DNA of 64,000 nucleotides from Ceratopteris richardii (Eukaryota; Streptophyta; Polypodiopsida; Polypodiales; Pteridaceae). The notes below the pieces were generated by a model that had not been told where the DNA came from, ran no database searches, and saw only the letters and a program-made list of their open reading frames with translations. Below, piece after piece: positions 11,616 through 23,000 of this stretch (position 1 is its first letter; each line of letters opens with the position of its first letter). Made by a program: the position numbers and the translations under genes. The stretch lies in NCBI GenBank assembly GCA_020310875.1, contig CM035416.1:71873983-71937982 (forward strand), in the 5' to 3' direction.

Positions 11616-12507
11616 TGTTGCAGAGCCAAAGAGCGCACAAAGCAGAGAAAAAGACGGGCCCCAAAATTTTTCCGATCTGGACCAAATATTTTTGTAACAT
11701 ATTCATTTGTGTAATATATTTCCCTTGTAAAGGCACTAGAGGAGTCCTCTAGATGCATTCCCATAGAAGAATAGAAGCTTACCCATGTAAAATAGTAGGA
11801 AATTAGCTCTTAGGGAATAAAGTGCCGGTCACTTGTGTGAAAGGACCATTTTTAGGGCACTGGTATATAAGTCAAATGTGACTCTTTGTAAAAGACTTTT
11901 TGCCATTGTGAGAATAGAGAGCACAGAAATTCGAATTTGTGCCTTCTTCCCTCTTCATCTTCTTCTTTGTGAGCTTGTATGCATGTGTATTGCTTGGAAA
12001 GAGTGCTTGTGAGTGTGATCTATCCTTGAGAGTGTTTCTTTGCTGTAGGAGAGGTGTGTGCGAGGTGTAGGAGGTGCTGAAGTGTAGGAAAGTATTCCCG
12101 CGACTCAGTATTTCTGTCATAACTTGAAGTAGGAGTGTCGGAATTGCGTGAAACCACTGCCATTGGATGCGTCTTCTCGAGAGCTTCGAAATGCATATGC
12201 TATTCACTATGTTTGGAGCTCGGAGCTAGGAGAAAAGTCCAAAATACTGACGGTTGCTGCACCAAGTATCGTTTCGTCTTGACCTACAGTTGAAGCTTGT
12301 TAGGATAAGTGTTTTTCTCATTTTCACTTTTGAGTAATACTTTTGCATTGACCATTACGCATTTGCATGTCTTCATACACTCGGCTAGGTTATTATACTC
12401 TTCGGATTGATAAATTAAAAGCGTGTATCCCCACTATATGCACTTGTGAGGGGATTGAGGTACAGTCTCTTTCTCCGCAAGTCCCTAAGTTGAAGCTTAG
12501 GTCAACA
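11616..12507 (+). repeat. 5' LTR of element A
   Basis: The LTR is 892 bases, starts TGTTGCAG and ends GTCAACA. It matches 27693-28584 base for base in length with about six substitutions. It contains a TATATAA box (11864-11870), an AATAAA word at 11816-11821 and one GTATCGTTTCGTC word similar to the leader array. Confidence 0.95.
11864..11870 (+). promoter_or_regulatory. Putative TATA box in the 5' LTR
   Basis: TATATAA lies about 250 bases into the LTR, the usual place for the U3/R boundary of a plant LTR promoter. Transcription would start about 25-35 bases downstream. The same box lies at the equivalent place in the 3' LTR (about 27941). Confidence 0.55.
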
Positions 12508-12514
12508 CACTTTT

Positions 12515-12532
12515 TGGCGCCGTTGCCGGGGA
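12515..12532 (+). other. Primer-binding site, tRNA-Asp
   Basis: TGGCGCCGTTGCCGGGGA starts 7 bases after the LTR end. It is complementary over 18 bases to the 3' end of plant tRNA-Asp(GUC), which ends TCCCCGGCAACGGCGCCA. Athila/Tat-type elements commonly use this tRNA. Confidence 0.9.
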
Positions 12533-12564
12533 GTGACGAATCAAACCGAGGCATTCGCGTGATG

Positions 12565-12570
12565 GTAAGT
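12565..12570 (+). promoter_or_regulatory. Putative leader splice donor (GATG|GTAAGT)
   Basis: GTAAGT follows GTGATG 32 bases after the PBS. The same GTGATGGTAAG word stands in the same place in LARD-C (donor at 47611) and, on the minus strand, in the element at 1-954. Conservation in three copies supports function. Use as a donor is inferred; spliced RNAs for a 3' ORF are known in some env-bearing plant gypsy elements. Confidence 0.5.
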
Positions 12571-12835
12571 AGCTTTTTGCTTTGAAGAACGTGGAGGAGC
12601 GGAAATCTTCTCTTCTTTGGTAAGTCAATTTCAACCGCACTTGCTACTTCTCATTCTTGGAGTGTGTGTAGTGAGTTGATAGATTAGGGGAGTGAGTAGA
12701 AGAAGTAGAATAGGAGTGAGTGGAGAGTAGAGTAGACTTTAGGATTGTTCAAGAATTTTCATTTTTCAGTAAGCTAGGAATTCCCAAGTATAAAAGCCAA
12801 AAAAATTTTTTATTTTCAAGTTACTTGTTGAACAA

Positions 12836-13935
12836 GTATCGTGGAGAGCTGCATCGAGTGTCGTGTGAGCCCAGCGGTCGTTTTGAGGCAAGCAAGTAAT
12901 AGAGGAGAGTTCTGTGCAAAGGAGTTGGACCAAGAGATCATGGGAGCTTCCAAGGTAAACTAAACCACCTCCTTGCTCAAAAATTTCAGCATTTCAACCT
13001 AGGAGAAGGAAAAAACGACCTGCGCTGAGTGTCGTTTGGGCTTTCAGGGGGTTACAAGTAGTTTGTTGATTGATACAGTGGGTAGGGGTAAGAGAGAGAA
13101 CCCAGGAGAGAAAGGGGGAAACATCCAAACCTCAAAAAACAACACAAAAATTTGAAAAAGGGTCAAGTATCGCTTTGCTCCTGCGGTCGAGTATCGTTTT
13201 ACTCCTGCGGTTGAGTATCGCGATATTTCCCAGCGGTCGTCGATCGTTTTGAGAGATATCGTAGATCGTTTCAGATAGAGATCGTAGATCGTTTTCAGAC
13301 AGAGGTCGTCGATCGTTTCGCTAGAGATCGTCTCGCTAGAGATCGTTTCAGACAGCGGTCGTCGATCGTTTCGCTAGAGATCGTTTTGATCAAAGGTCGT
13401 CGGTCGTGTATCGTTTACCAAGTATCGTGATTCAGAGATCGCGACACTTGTCAAAGGTCGGTATCGTTTCAGATAGGTATCGTCGATCGTTTCTAGTGAA
13501 GGTCGTAGATCGTTTATATTCGAGTATCGTGTATCGTCTAGTGAGAGATCGTGTGTCGTTTCAGCCCAAGTGTCGCCGATCGTTTCTCTCAGAGATCGTC
13601 GGTCGTGTATCGCTTTTTGCCAGAGATCGTTTTGCTAGAGATCGTTTGGTCAAAGATCGTTTTCTAGCGATCGTGTTGATCAAGTATCGTTAGACCCAAG
13701 TGTCGATTTCCAGCGATCGTTTTGATGAAGTATCGTTTGTGAGCGGTCGTTTTGGGTCAGAGATCGTAGATCGTCTTGTGGAAAGGTCGTGTATCGTTCC
13801 CAGTCAGAGATCGTTTGGGGAAAGGTCGTTTTCCAGCGATCGTTTCACCCAAATATCGTCTGTCAGCGATCGTTTCACCCAAGTATCGTCTGTCAGCGAT
13901 CGTTTTTTCAGAGGTCGTGAGAGTCAAGTATCGTG
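12836..13935 (+). repeat. Leader array of TCGT words (GATCGT, TATCGT, GGTCGT)
   Basis: From about 12836, and densely from 13160, the leader is a patchwork of short words sharing the core TCGT: AGTATCGTTT, AGAGATCGTTT, AAGGTCGT and GTGTCGTTT. They repeat every 12-25 bases, several dozen times. Repeats are not in strict period and the open frames across them look like by-products. CpG is dense here compared with the surrounding sequence. It ends just before a splice-acceptor-like CTTTCAG at 13954. Confidence 0.85.
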
Positions 13936-13939
13936 ACTT

Positions 13940-13954
13940 GAAATTTTCTTTCAG
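13940..13954 (+). promoter_or_regulatory. Putative leader splice acceptor before ORF1
   Basis: AAATTTTCTTTCAG, a pyrimidine tract followed by CAG ending at 13954, lies 96 bases before the ORF1 ATG and directly after the TCGT array. With the donor at 12565 it would remove the array as an intron of about 1.4 kb. This is inference from signal strength and position only. Confidence 0.4.
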
Positions 13955-14050
13955 TCACATTCCAGCCTAAGTTTTCCCTAGACTTCTGAGCCATAACTTA
14001 GAACTCTAGAGACTAAAGGTGGACAAGATTTGATTAGAGCTCTGAAGTGA

Positions 14051-17000
14051 ATGAACTTGAGATCAGGAAGAACCCTAGGAAGCCGAAGAAGTGTAATTTC
14101 TTCCGTAGGGAGTGTTGCCGAACCAAGTAACCGATCACACTATTCTGAGACCTCTAGTGAGTCAGAAGGAGAAATCCCCATGGCTTCCGAGGATATGCAA
14201 AACACTGTGCCCATGATTGGCCAGATGTCCATCATTGAGGGCGAATACAGAACTTCCTTGGAATATGTGAGCACTAACCACAATGAGATCCCTATCTATT
14301 TAGATGGTCTAAACAGATCAGTGGCCAGATTGAGGAAGGCTTCAGAGGCCTACATAGTGCCAAGACCAGCAGTCAAATACATAGGAGGACTGTACATGGA
14401 TAAACAAGACATTCAATACATGGTCACTGAACACCCGGAAATCATTAATGAGCGTGGTGAGGAAAATGACACTTCAAGTTTAAATAGACATGGAACTGAG
14501 GAACAAGTAACTACTCCTAGAGGTAGATCGACAATTACTAAACTTTGGAGAGGAGACTTAGTCCCCCAGGATGACACTCTAATAGATGTGTATTTGATCA
14601 ATGGGATGGAGCACCTGCTCAGAACCCATTCCTCTATTTGGGACGCTGCTCCTAATCCAGTTACCATCTATGAGTTACAAGATCCTGAATTCCCCACCAT
14701 CATTACATATTTGGACAAAGACCACAGAAGATATTGGCCAGTCACTGAATCAGAGAGAGCTGAGCTGAAATATCAGAACATTCCAGTGTTCCCCCCAAGG
14801 GACCAAGCAACCACTTCACGGAACCCACATGGAACTTCCCGAAATGATTCAAGTCAACATTCGGGACAAACACAACAAACTCAACAAACCCAGATTCCCA
14901 TCAGACCTCATGTGCAATTTGCAATACCAGCCACTAATCCTAATTACCGGCCACAACCAGCTATGGACCCAAGACAAGGAGTTCGTGCTCCAGTCAGACC
15001 ACAGGTAGTACGAGGACTAGGTATACCTATAGGAAGACCAACTTACCCTGTTATGCTGAGACAACCTGAAGTAGGAAGGAGACTAAGACCGATTCAAGTG
15101 GCCAAATGCATGAGAAATCATTATGATGGCTCGAGTGAACCCTATAATCATATAGCAGAATTTAAACAAGTAGTTAGAGCCGAGCAGGTAGATGACTTCA
15201 TGATTCAATATGAGTCCTTTGGCCTCACCTTGTCAGACACAGCCCTGGCCTGGTTTCAGCCATTGGATCCAAATACCTTTCAGAACATGGATCAAGTGTA
15301 TCAAGAACTGATTGAAGAATTTACCAAGTCTGGAATCAAGAACAATTCTTCGCCATTAATCCACAGCTTCAAACAGGTCCCAACTGAGTCAGTCAGATTG
15401 GCTGCCAGGAGATTCAAGCAATATGTGGATAGATGCCCCGTAGAGGAGAGACCAACACAAAACAAGATGGTATCATTGTTCTTAGAAGGACTATTGAACG
15501 GAACCTTGAGGTCATTAGTGTACGTGAAGAGAGTTCAAACTCTGCAAGAGTGTATGAAGGAATGTATAGACCTAGAGGATAACCTTGCAGGAGACTTGAA
15601 AATACCCCAAGGAAGTGTGAAAAGTGAAGAGTCATCAAATAGCACATCAAACCCTAAAAACAACATAGAGGAAATTGCTGACTTGCTAGCAAAAAAACTG
15701 AATATGCAAGGACAGAGGAATTATCCCACCAATCCTATGAGAACGCCTATGCTTAGAAGATGTATGCAGTGCGGAGGGGATCATCCTTCTCACTTGTGTA
15801 CTAGGGGAGTAGTCCCACCACCTGCCTATGCTCCTCATAGACCCTCTGTTCCCGGGCCACTACAGTATTGCAGTATAGAGCAGAGGTACACAAATCATAA
15901 CACTGAGAACTGCCCTTACAATAGACAAACCAGACCCACCCAGCCTTATGTGAGACCATATGGATATCCGCAGAACCAGCAAGGAGGAGAAGCTTTCAGA
16001 TATCCATCATATCAGCCGCAGGCACCAATGCCACGACCATACGCATACCAGGGATATACACAGCCTCAACCAGTGCTAGGACAACAACCACCCCACCCTC
16101 AGAACGTTGTCCCAGTTAAGATAGCACAACCAGAGGAAAACTTAGAAAGGGCCATAGTGCCGGCAACGCCTTTGACTAGCAGTGAACCATATGACTCATT
16201 TTACGAACCTAGTCAAGGAGCATACCCAGGTTATGAAAGCTCAACAATGGAATATGGGCAACAATACGACCCATATGCTTATGGCATGGAGACGCCGGAG
16301 AGTTCATATAACTACGAGCAAGATTATGTACCATTAATGTACACAGCTCCTAGAGCAACCATGCCACCTCGACCAATGAATAGACCACCTGTACCTAGAG
16401 GACCATGCTACAGATGTGGAGGTGACCACTATATCAGAGAATGTACATTACCGAACCCACCACCACCACAACGAATTTGGGAAGGTTACTGTAGCGATTG
16501 TGGAAAGGAACATCTTTTCAGAGATTGTCCTAAGAACCCAAACAAAGTCACATCTAATGTACAGATTAACGTGATAGAGGTAATTGAATCGTCAGGGAGT
16601 GATAAAGAGTACACTATACCTTTAAAAGCCATAACGAGAGCAAAGGCTAGAGAAAACCCTGATAAAACCGAAGAAAATAATCAAAGTGACAAAGAGGGAA
16701 ATACACCCATCCCTCACAGAGGAGAAGACTCAGAAGAACCAGAAAAAAGTATCATCAGTAAACGATCCCAAAAATGGAAGCAAAGGAGAGACAGGATAAA
16801 AGAAAAAAAGTTAGTGCAAAAGAAGGAAAAGGAAAAGAGTGAACAGAAATCAACAGAGGAATCACAAGCGGAAGAAGACAATAAAAAGGAGAATAAAAAG
16901 GAGGAGGTAGAATCGGTATTAGCAGACACAATGCCTGAAGATTTAGCGATGTGGATTCAGGCATACAAAGAGAGAATTAAAGCCGGACCTACCATAGAAC

Positions 17001-20000
17001 AACATGAGAGAGAATATCCGAGAGGTGACCTAGAGAAAGAAAGATTGGAAATCTGCAGAAAATTGATAGAAGTTGCCCAACAAACATTAGAAAAACCCAC
17101 ATCACCATTACCAAACAACCGAATTTGCGAAGAAAAATTCCAAGAGTGTCTAAATAATCAGAAAAAGCCTAACGTAAATAGACCACTGGATAATGAAATT
17201 GGTGTTGAAAGAAAGGAAGGATCCATAGTCCCTGAAACAGAAGGAGACTGGACTAAGGATTTATGGGCGAGAGTTCAAGAGGACAAGTGGAAAAAAGTAG
17301 AGGGAATGGAACCGCCCTTTGAAGAACTGAAAGCAGAAAACGAAATGGAAGATTCAATACCTGAACTTAATTCAGAAGAAATTTTTCCAATGGATGCAAG
17401 TGACAAAGAAGCCGAAGACGATGTAAAGGAGCTACCTAATTACACCGGGGAATACGAGCACAACTCAGAATTATATCGCATTCCATCAATACAAAGACGG
17501 GAAACGAATCCATCAGTTCAAACATCGGAAATCATACAACGCCTTAGGGAAGTGAAAATCCCATGTACCTTAACATTCGAAGAATTGCTAAAGGTAAAAC
17601 CACATCTAAAGGAAAAATTGATCAATCAGTGGGAAGTCAAGGAGGCAAAGAAGGAGGTAGATGACGAAGTGAAAACGATGAGAATTCCAGTGGATAAAGT
17701 AGGAGATTTCAGTGAAGGAGATGAAGGAAATACATGTCTGCCAATCACTTACAAGGGTTACACGACCAAAGCCATATTAGATTCAGGAGCTGGTGTAGGC
17801 ATTGCTACCAAAGAAATTTGGGAGAAATGGGGAAAACCAGCATTGAGACCAACACGTATGAAAATTCAGATGGCCGATGGACATACAGAAAGACCCTTAG
17901 GATTGTTGGAACGAGTAGTCTTCACTACGTGCGGAGTGGAATTCGAGCATACCTTAGCAATTTGTCACTTTGAAAGGCCGAGCAACTATGAGATGATCTT
18001 GGGAAGGCCATTCATGAGACAGCTAAAGGTAGTACAAGATTGGGGAAAGGATGCAGTGTACCTACAACACGCAGGAGTCACCACTAGGATCAACCTACAT
18101 ACGTATGCATATCAAGATGTACCACCTCTGCAATGGAATCAAGTCCATAAAGAGGAAGACGATCAATCGATTCATAGTGCAGGTTCTAGTGACCAATCCT
18201 GGATGAACGAGGACACTCATCTATGGATATGCCAAGCTGCTAAAAAGGAAGAAGAGAGAAGAAAAAGTTGGCAGCAGAAACAAGGTGTAGTGAGATCGGT
18301 ACAAGATCCAGCTTATATGCCACAAGTATTTCCAGACGAAGAATTCGAACCTCATGGTTGGATGGAAATCTTAGCCACCCTCGATGTGTGTGTAAACGAA
18401 GAAGTGGTAACTATGAACGAATGCATTGACGAGGAAGGTTATGACATTAGTCTGTATATGGTAGTCCTTCAGGAGGCAGAAGAAGGAGAAGTAATTGAGG
18501 AAGACTGGAAGGAGGACTACGAGAGCATCGAAATGGAACCAGAACCCGTGGAACTAGGGATTAGTACCACCAACATAGATATCACTGCCAATGAAAAACA
18601 TAATGAATACACACCAAAAGAAGAATTAGAAGTTGAAAGGGAATTAGAAGATGAAGAAAACAGGCCACAAGACCAATTTGAGGTACCAGCTCATTTCAAA
18701 AAATATGAAGTGGAAGAGAGGAAAATTGCTATTCAAATGCCTAAAAGAGAAGCACAACCGGGAATAGCATATGATAATAAAGAACAAACCAAAAAAATAG
18801 TCGTAACCATGGAAGGAGGAGAAGAACGATGTACCTTTATAGGACAGGATGTCTCAGAGGAAGAGGAGCAAGAGCTAATTCGACTCATAAGAGAATACCG
18901 GGATGTCTTTGCGTGGACTTATAAGGATTTAAAAGGAGTAGATCCATCTATATGTGCGCATAGAATCCCCATGACATCCGAAGCCAAACCTTCCAAACAG
19001 AGACCTTATACTTATAATGATGTATATTCAGCCAAGATAAAAGAAGAAATAGATAAGTTGTTAGACGCTGGATTCATCTACGAAATTGAGCACACGGAAT
19101 GGGTATCACCCTTAGTAGTTGTACCAAAGAAAAATGGAAAGTTAAGAGTGTGCATCAATTTGAAAAAAGTGAACTCCGCCACCATAAGGGATAGCTATCC
19201 CTTACCGATCACTGACCATCTCTTGGAAAGGGTAGCAGGGAAGGAAGTTTATAGTTTTTTGGATGGCTTTTCAGGGTATAATCAGGTAGCCATTGCTCCT
19301 GAGGACCAACATAAGACTGCATTTGCAACTGAATGGGGAGTATACGCCTTTAGAGTCATGCCTTTTGGTTTAACGAATGCCCCAGCTACGTTCCAAAGAC
19401 TGATGTGTCATGTGTTCAAGGAATTTTTGAGGAAGAGCATGGAGGTATACGTGGATGATCTGTGTACATATTCAGCTATACGATCAGAGCACATCCCTGA
19501 ACTAGAAAAGATTTTTGCCAAATGTCGACAATATCGAGTATGCCTCAATCCAGAAAAATGTGTCTTCATGATGCGACAAGGGAAAATCTTAGGACATATT
19601 GTTTCTAAGAATGGAATTTCCACGGATGAAGACAAAATCAAAGTCATTTTGGATTTACCGAGACCGAAAACTGCTAAAGAAGTTCAAGCATTTATGGGAC
19701 ATTGTGGTTACTATCGAAGATTCATACATATGTATGCCATAATTGCTAGACCTCTTTATGCATTGTTAACTCAATTCAATTGGACCGAAGAATGCGAAAA
19801 AGCTTTTAATGAGTTGAAGAATCGATTGAGTTCAGCACCCATTCTTCGAGTCCCTAACTGGAATAAACCGTTTCATATTCATGTTGATGCTTCCAAGTTT
19901 GCCATTGGTTGCATCTTAGCTCAACCAGCGGATACAGGTAAATTAGACCACCCGATAGCCTATGCCAGTAGACAGTTAAATCAAGCTGAACGCAATTATA

Positions 20001-23000
20001 CTACTACGGAGAGAGAAGGCCTAGGAATGGTTTATGCCGTCAAGAAGTTTAGACATTACTTATTGGCAAACAAATTCAAATTTTTCATTGATCATCAAGC
20101 TCTATTGTACTTAGTCAACAAGCCTTGCAATACAGGACGTCTAGTACGATGGTTTTTATTGCTAATGGAATTTGATTTTGAAGTAATAGTCAAGAAAGGA
20201 AACACACACATAAGGGCAGATCATTTATCTCGCATGACCCATGGTGAACCACCTATAGGAGTTCCTGATGATCTGCCAGACACTTATCTCTTTAACCTGG
20301 AAGTATGTCCTCAGTGGGCAGAAAAGTTGATCCCGATACTCACACATGGACCTAAAGATGGGATCACGCCAAACCGAAAGCAAGATCTATGGAAGACTAA
20401 GAACCTTCACATTATTGCTGGAAGTTTGTACCACCAGGATTCAAGCGGACTGTTGATGAGATGCGTGGAGGAAGGGGAACAAGAAATGTGGCTTCAGAAA
20501 GCACACACAAACCAATGGAACACTCATTTGAATGCAAATGGAACATGGCAAACACTCAAGAGATTTGGCATATATTGGCCAACCATGCAACGAGATGCAC
20601 ATCATTATGTGTCAACTTGTCAAACCTGTCAAGAACAAATCCCAGGAGAGAACTCTACGTTATGCTATTCTACGATAGCACCAAGGTGGAGCATGCCTTT
20701 AGTAAAGTTCTTGAAAACTCGAGAGTACCCTGGCGGAGCTACCCTAGCAAGAAAACGTGCTCTCAAAGAACAGAGCAAAGATTACGTTATCCTAGGAAAA
20801 CAACTCTTTAAACGCGGAAAGGATAACCAGCTAAGATTGTGCATTCATGAAAATGAATATCTCTCTGTGTTAGAAATGGCACACGCAGGAGCTGCGGGAG
20901 GACATTTCTCAGCAGATAGAACAGTCAAGATGATTCTCTTTGCAGGCCTGTGGTGGCCAACTCTACATATGGACGCGGAAACATATGTGAGAAGCTGTGA
21001 AACATGCCAGAAAGCAAAATATCCTATTAGAAGAGATGACATGCCTTTAAGACCCATGGTTTGTGCGAGAGCATTTACCAAATGGGGAATTGACTTCATA
21101 GGACCTATCAATCCACCTGCGAAAGGATCACATGCGGAATACATCATAGTAGCCACTGATTACTTGACTAAGTGGGTAGAAGCAAAAGCCACGAGAAAGA
21201 ATGATGCTCAAACTACAGCAAAATTTCTCTTTGAGCACATATTCACACGCTTTGGACTACCGATCGAGATAGTGAGTGATCGAGGAACTCATTTCTTAAA
21301 CGAAGTCATTGAATCGCTAATGAATGAATTCTTAGTGATTCATAAAAAGTCAGCCCCATACCACCCTCAAGCTAATGGGCAGGCTGAAAGTTCCAACAAA
21401 GTACTGTGTACTGTTTTGACAAAGATTGTCAATAATGGAAGGTCAGATTGGGACAAGCAATTGCATCACGCAATTTGGGCCTTCCGAGTGGCATATAAAA
21501 CGGCTATTGGAACTACACCTTTCAATTTAGTGTATGGGCAAAATGCAATTTTGCCAATTGACTTCTTAGTGCCTACATTAAAAGTAGCCCAGCAATATGA
21601 GTGGAACGGTCATGAATTGTCTCAGCAATTAGATCAAATAGAAAAGCTGCATGAGACTAGATTGCAAGCGGTAGCAGGCATCTATGCCGCTAAACGGAGA
21701 CAAAAGGCATATTATGATGCACATATAAAAGACAAGGGACTGAAAGAAGGCGATTTAGTTTTAGTATACACCCTCAAACAACATGCAAAGAAACTACAAA
21801 AACGCGGATATGGACCTATGATTATAAATCAAATCTCTACTAGTGGAGCAGTCAATCTCGCCACACTCGACGGAGATATTCTTCCCAACTACATCAGTGG
21901 TTGCAGAGTGAAAAGATTTATGGAGCCTCTAACGGATCAAATGTTAGCGCGACTCTTAGGAGCTCAGAGTAGAAAAAAGGAAGAAGAACGCATACGCGAA
22001 GAAGCGAGGCAAGAAGCCCTAGAACGTATCAGAAAACGGAAAGAGTGGATGAGAGAAAGAGACGAGAGATATCGAGTAGGAGAAGAACTCATCCCTATGG
22101 CTAATTTTAGAGCCACTGAGAACTCCGGACAACAAAGAAGACAGCCTTATTTGAATCTGGGAGCAGGACGAAAAGAGTACCACTTAGTGGATGCTCTCAT
22201 AGACACAGGAGCAGCAATAAGCTGCATTAGATTTTCCTTGTCTCAGAGACTTAAAGAGGAGTTACGCCCATCAAAGGCACAGCTAATTGGAATAGGAGGA
22301 AAAGTTACTCAATGCATAGGTGAGATCACTCTACCTTTACATATGGGGAACAACACAATGGAGCAGAGACTTTTAGTATGTCAGGACCAAGATCTGCTTG
22401 AAGATGTGGTGCTAGGCCAAGATTGGATATATGAATATGAGGTAACCATCCAATTGGCTTTAGGATACATCTCGGCCAGGATAGGACCTCGAGAGGTATT
22501 TAGTTTGCTAGACGAACGACCACCCAAAGCTGCTATTATAGAGCCAGAAGTTCATCCTAATGAACAAAGTCATGATTGTATGTTCACTAGCAATATAGGA
22601 ACCCCATCGTCAAGTACTTCATGTGAAAATACTGTGAGTCCTGTGTGCACTCCATCCTTGAGTGTAGAGAGTCACAAGAGTGCACAAGAACATGAAATCA
22701 AGCACAGAGAACCACAAAGCCCAAGAAAAAATATTCCTCTGCAAGAAGTGAAGTCTACACCCGTGAAAGTATACCCCATTCCACACTCTACACTAGCTTG
22801 GATAAGAAAGGATCAAAAGAAGGCATATCTCCAGCAACAGAAACGTCTTCGACAGCAGCATGAGCACTTGTATAAGAAGACAAAGAATTTCGGACACTTT
22901 CAGCAACCACGACTCAAGAGCATATGGATCCCAAAGAAGCTGATAACTGCACAACCGGATCGAACCAAAATTTGGATCCCAAAGTCACGTACCCAAAGGA

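Noticed and set aside
12515-12532. Possible tRNA-Asp gene fragment.
   Set aside because: Only the 18 bases complementary to the tRNA 3' end are present. No arms or anticodon loop. The position next to an LTR identifies a PBS.
13160-13935. The regular short repeats might suggest a CRISPR-like array.
   Set aside because: Repeats are only 6-10 bases, irregularly spaced, with no unique spacers, and the window is plant DNA.
13406-13970. Arg/Ser-rich frames (RDRFARDR and similar) upstream of ORF1, resembling an SR-type protein.
   Set aside because: The RDR pattern comes from the GATCGT words. The frames are short and lie within the predicted leader.
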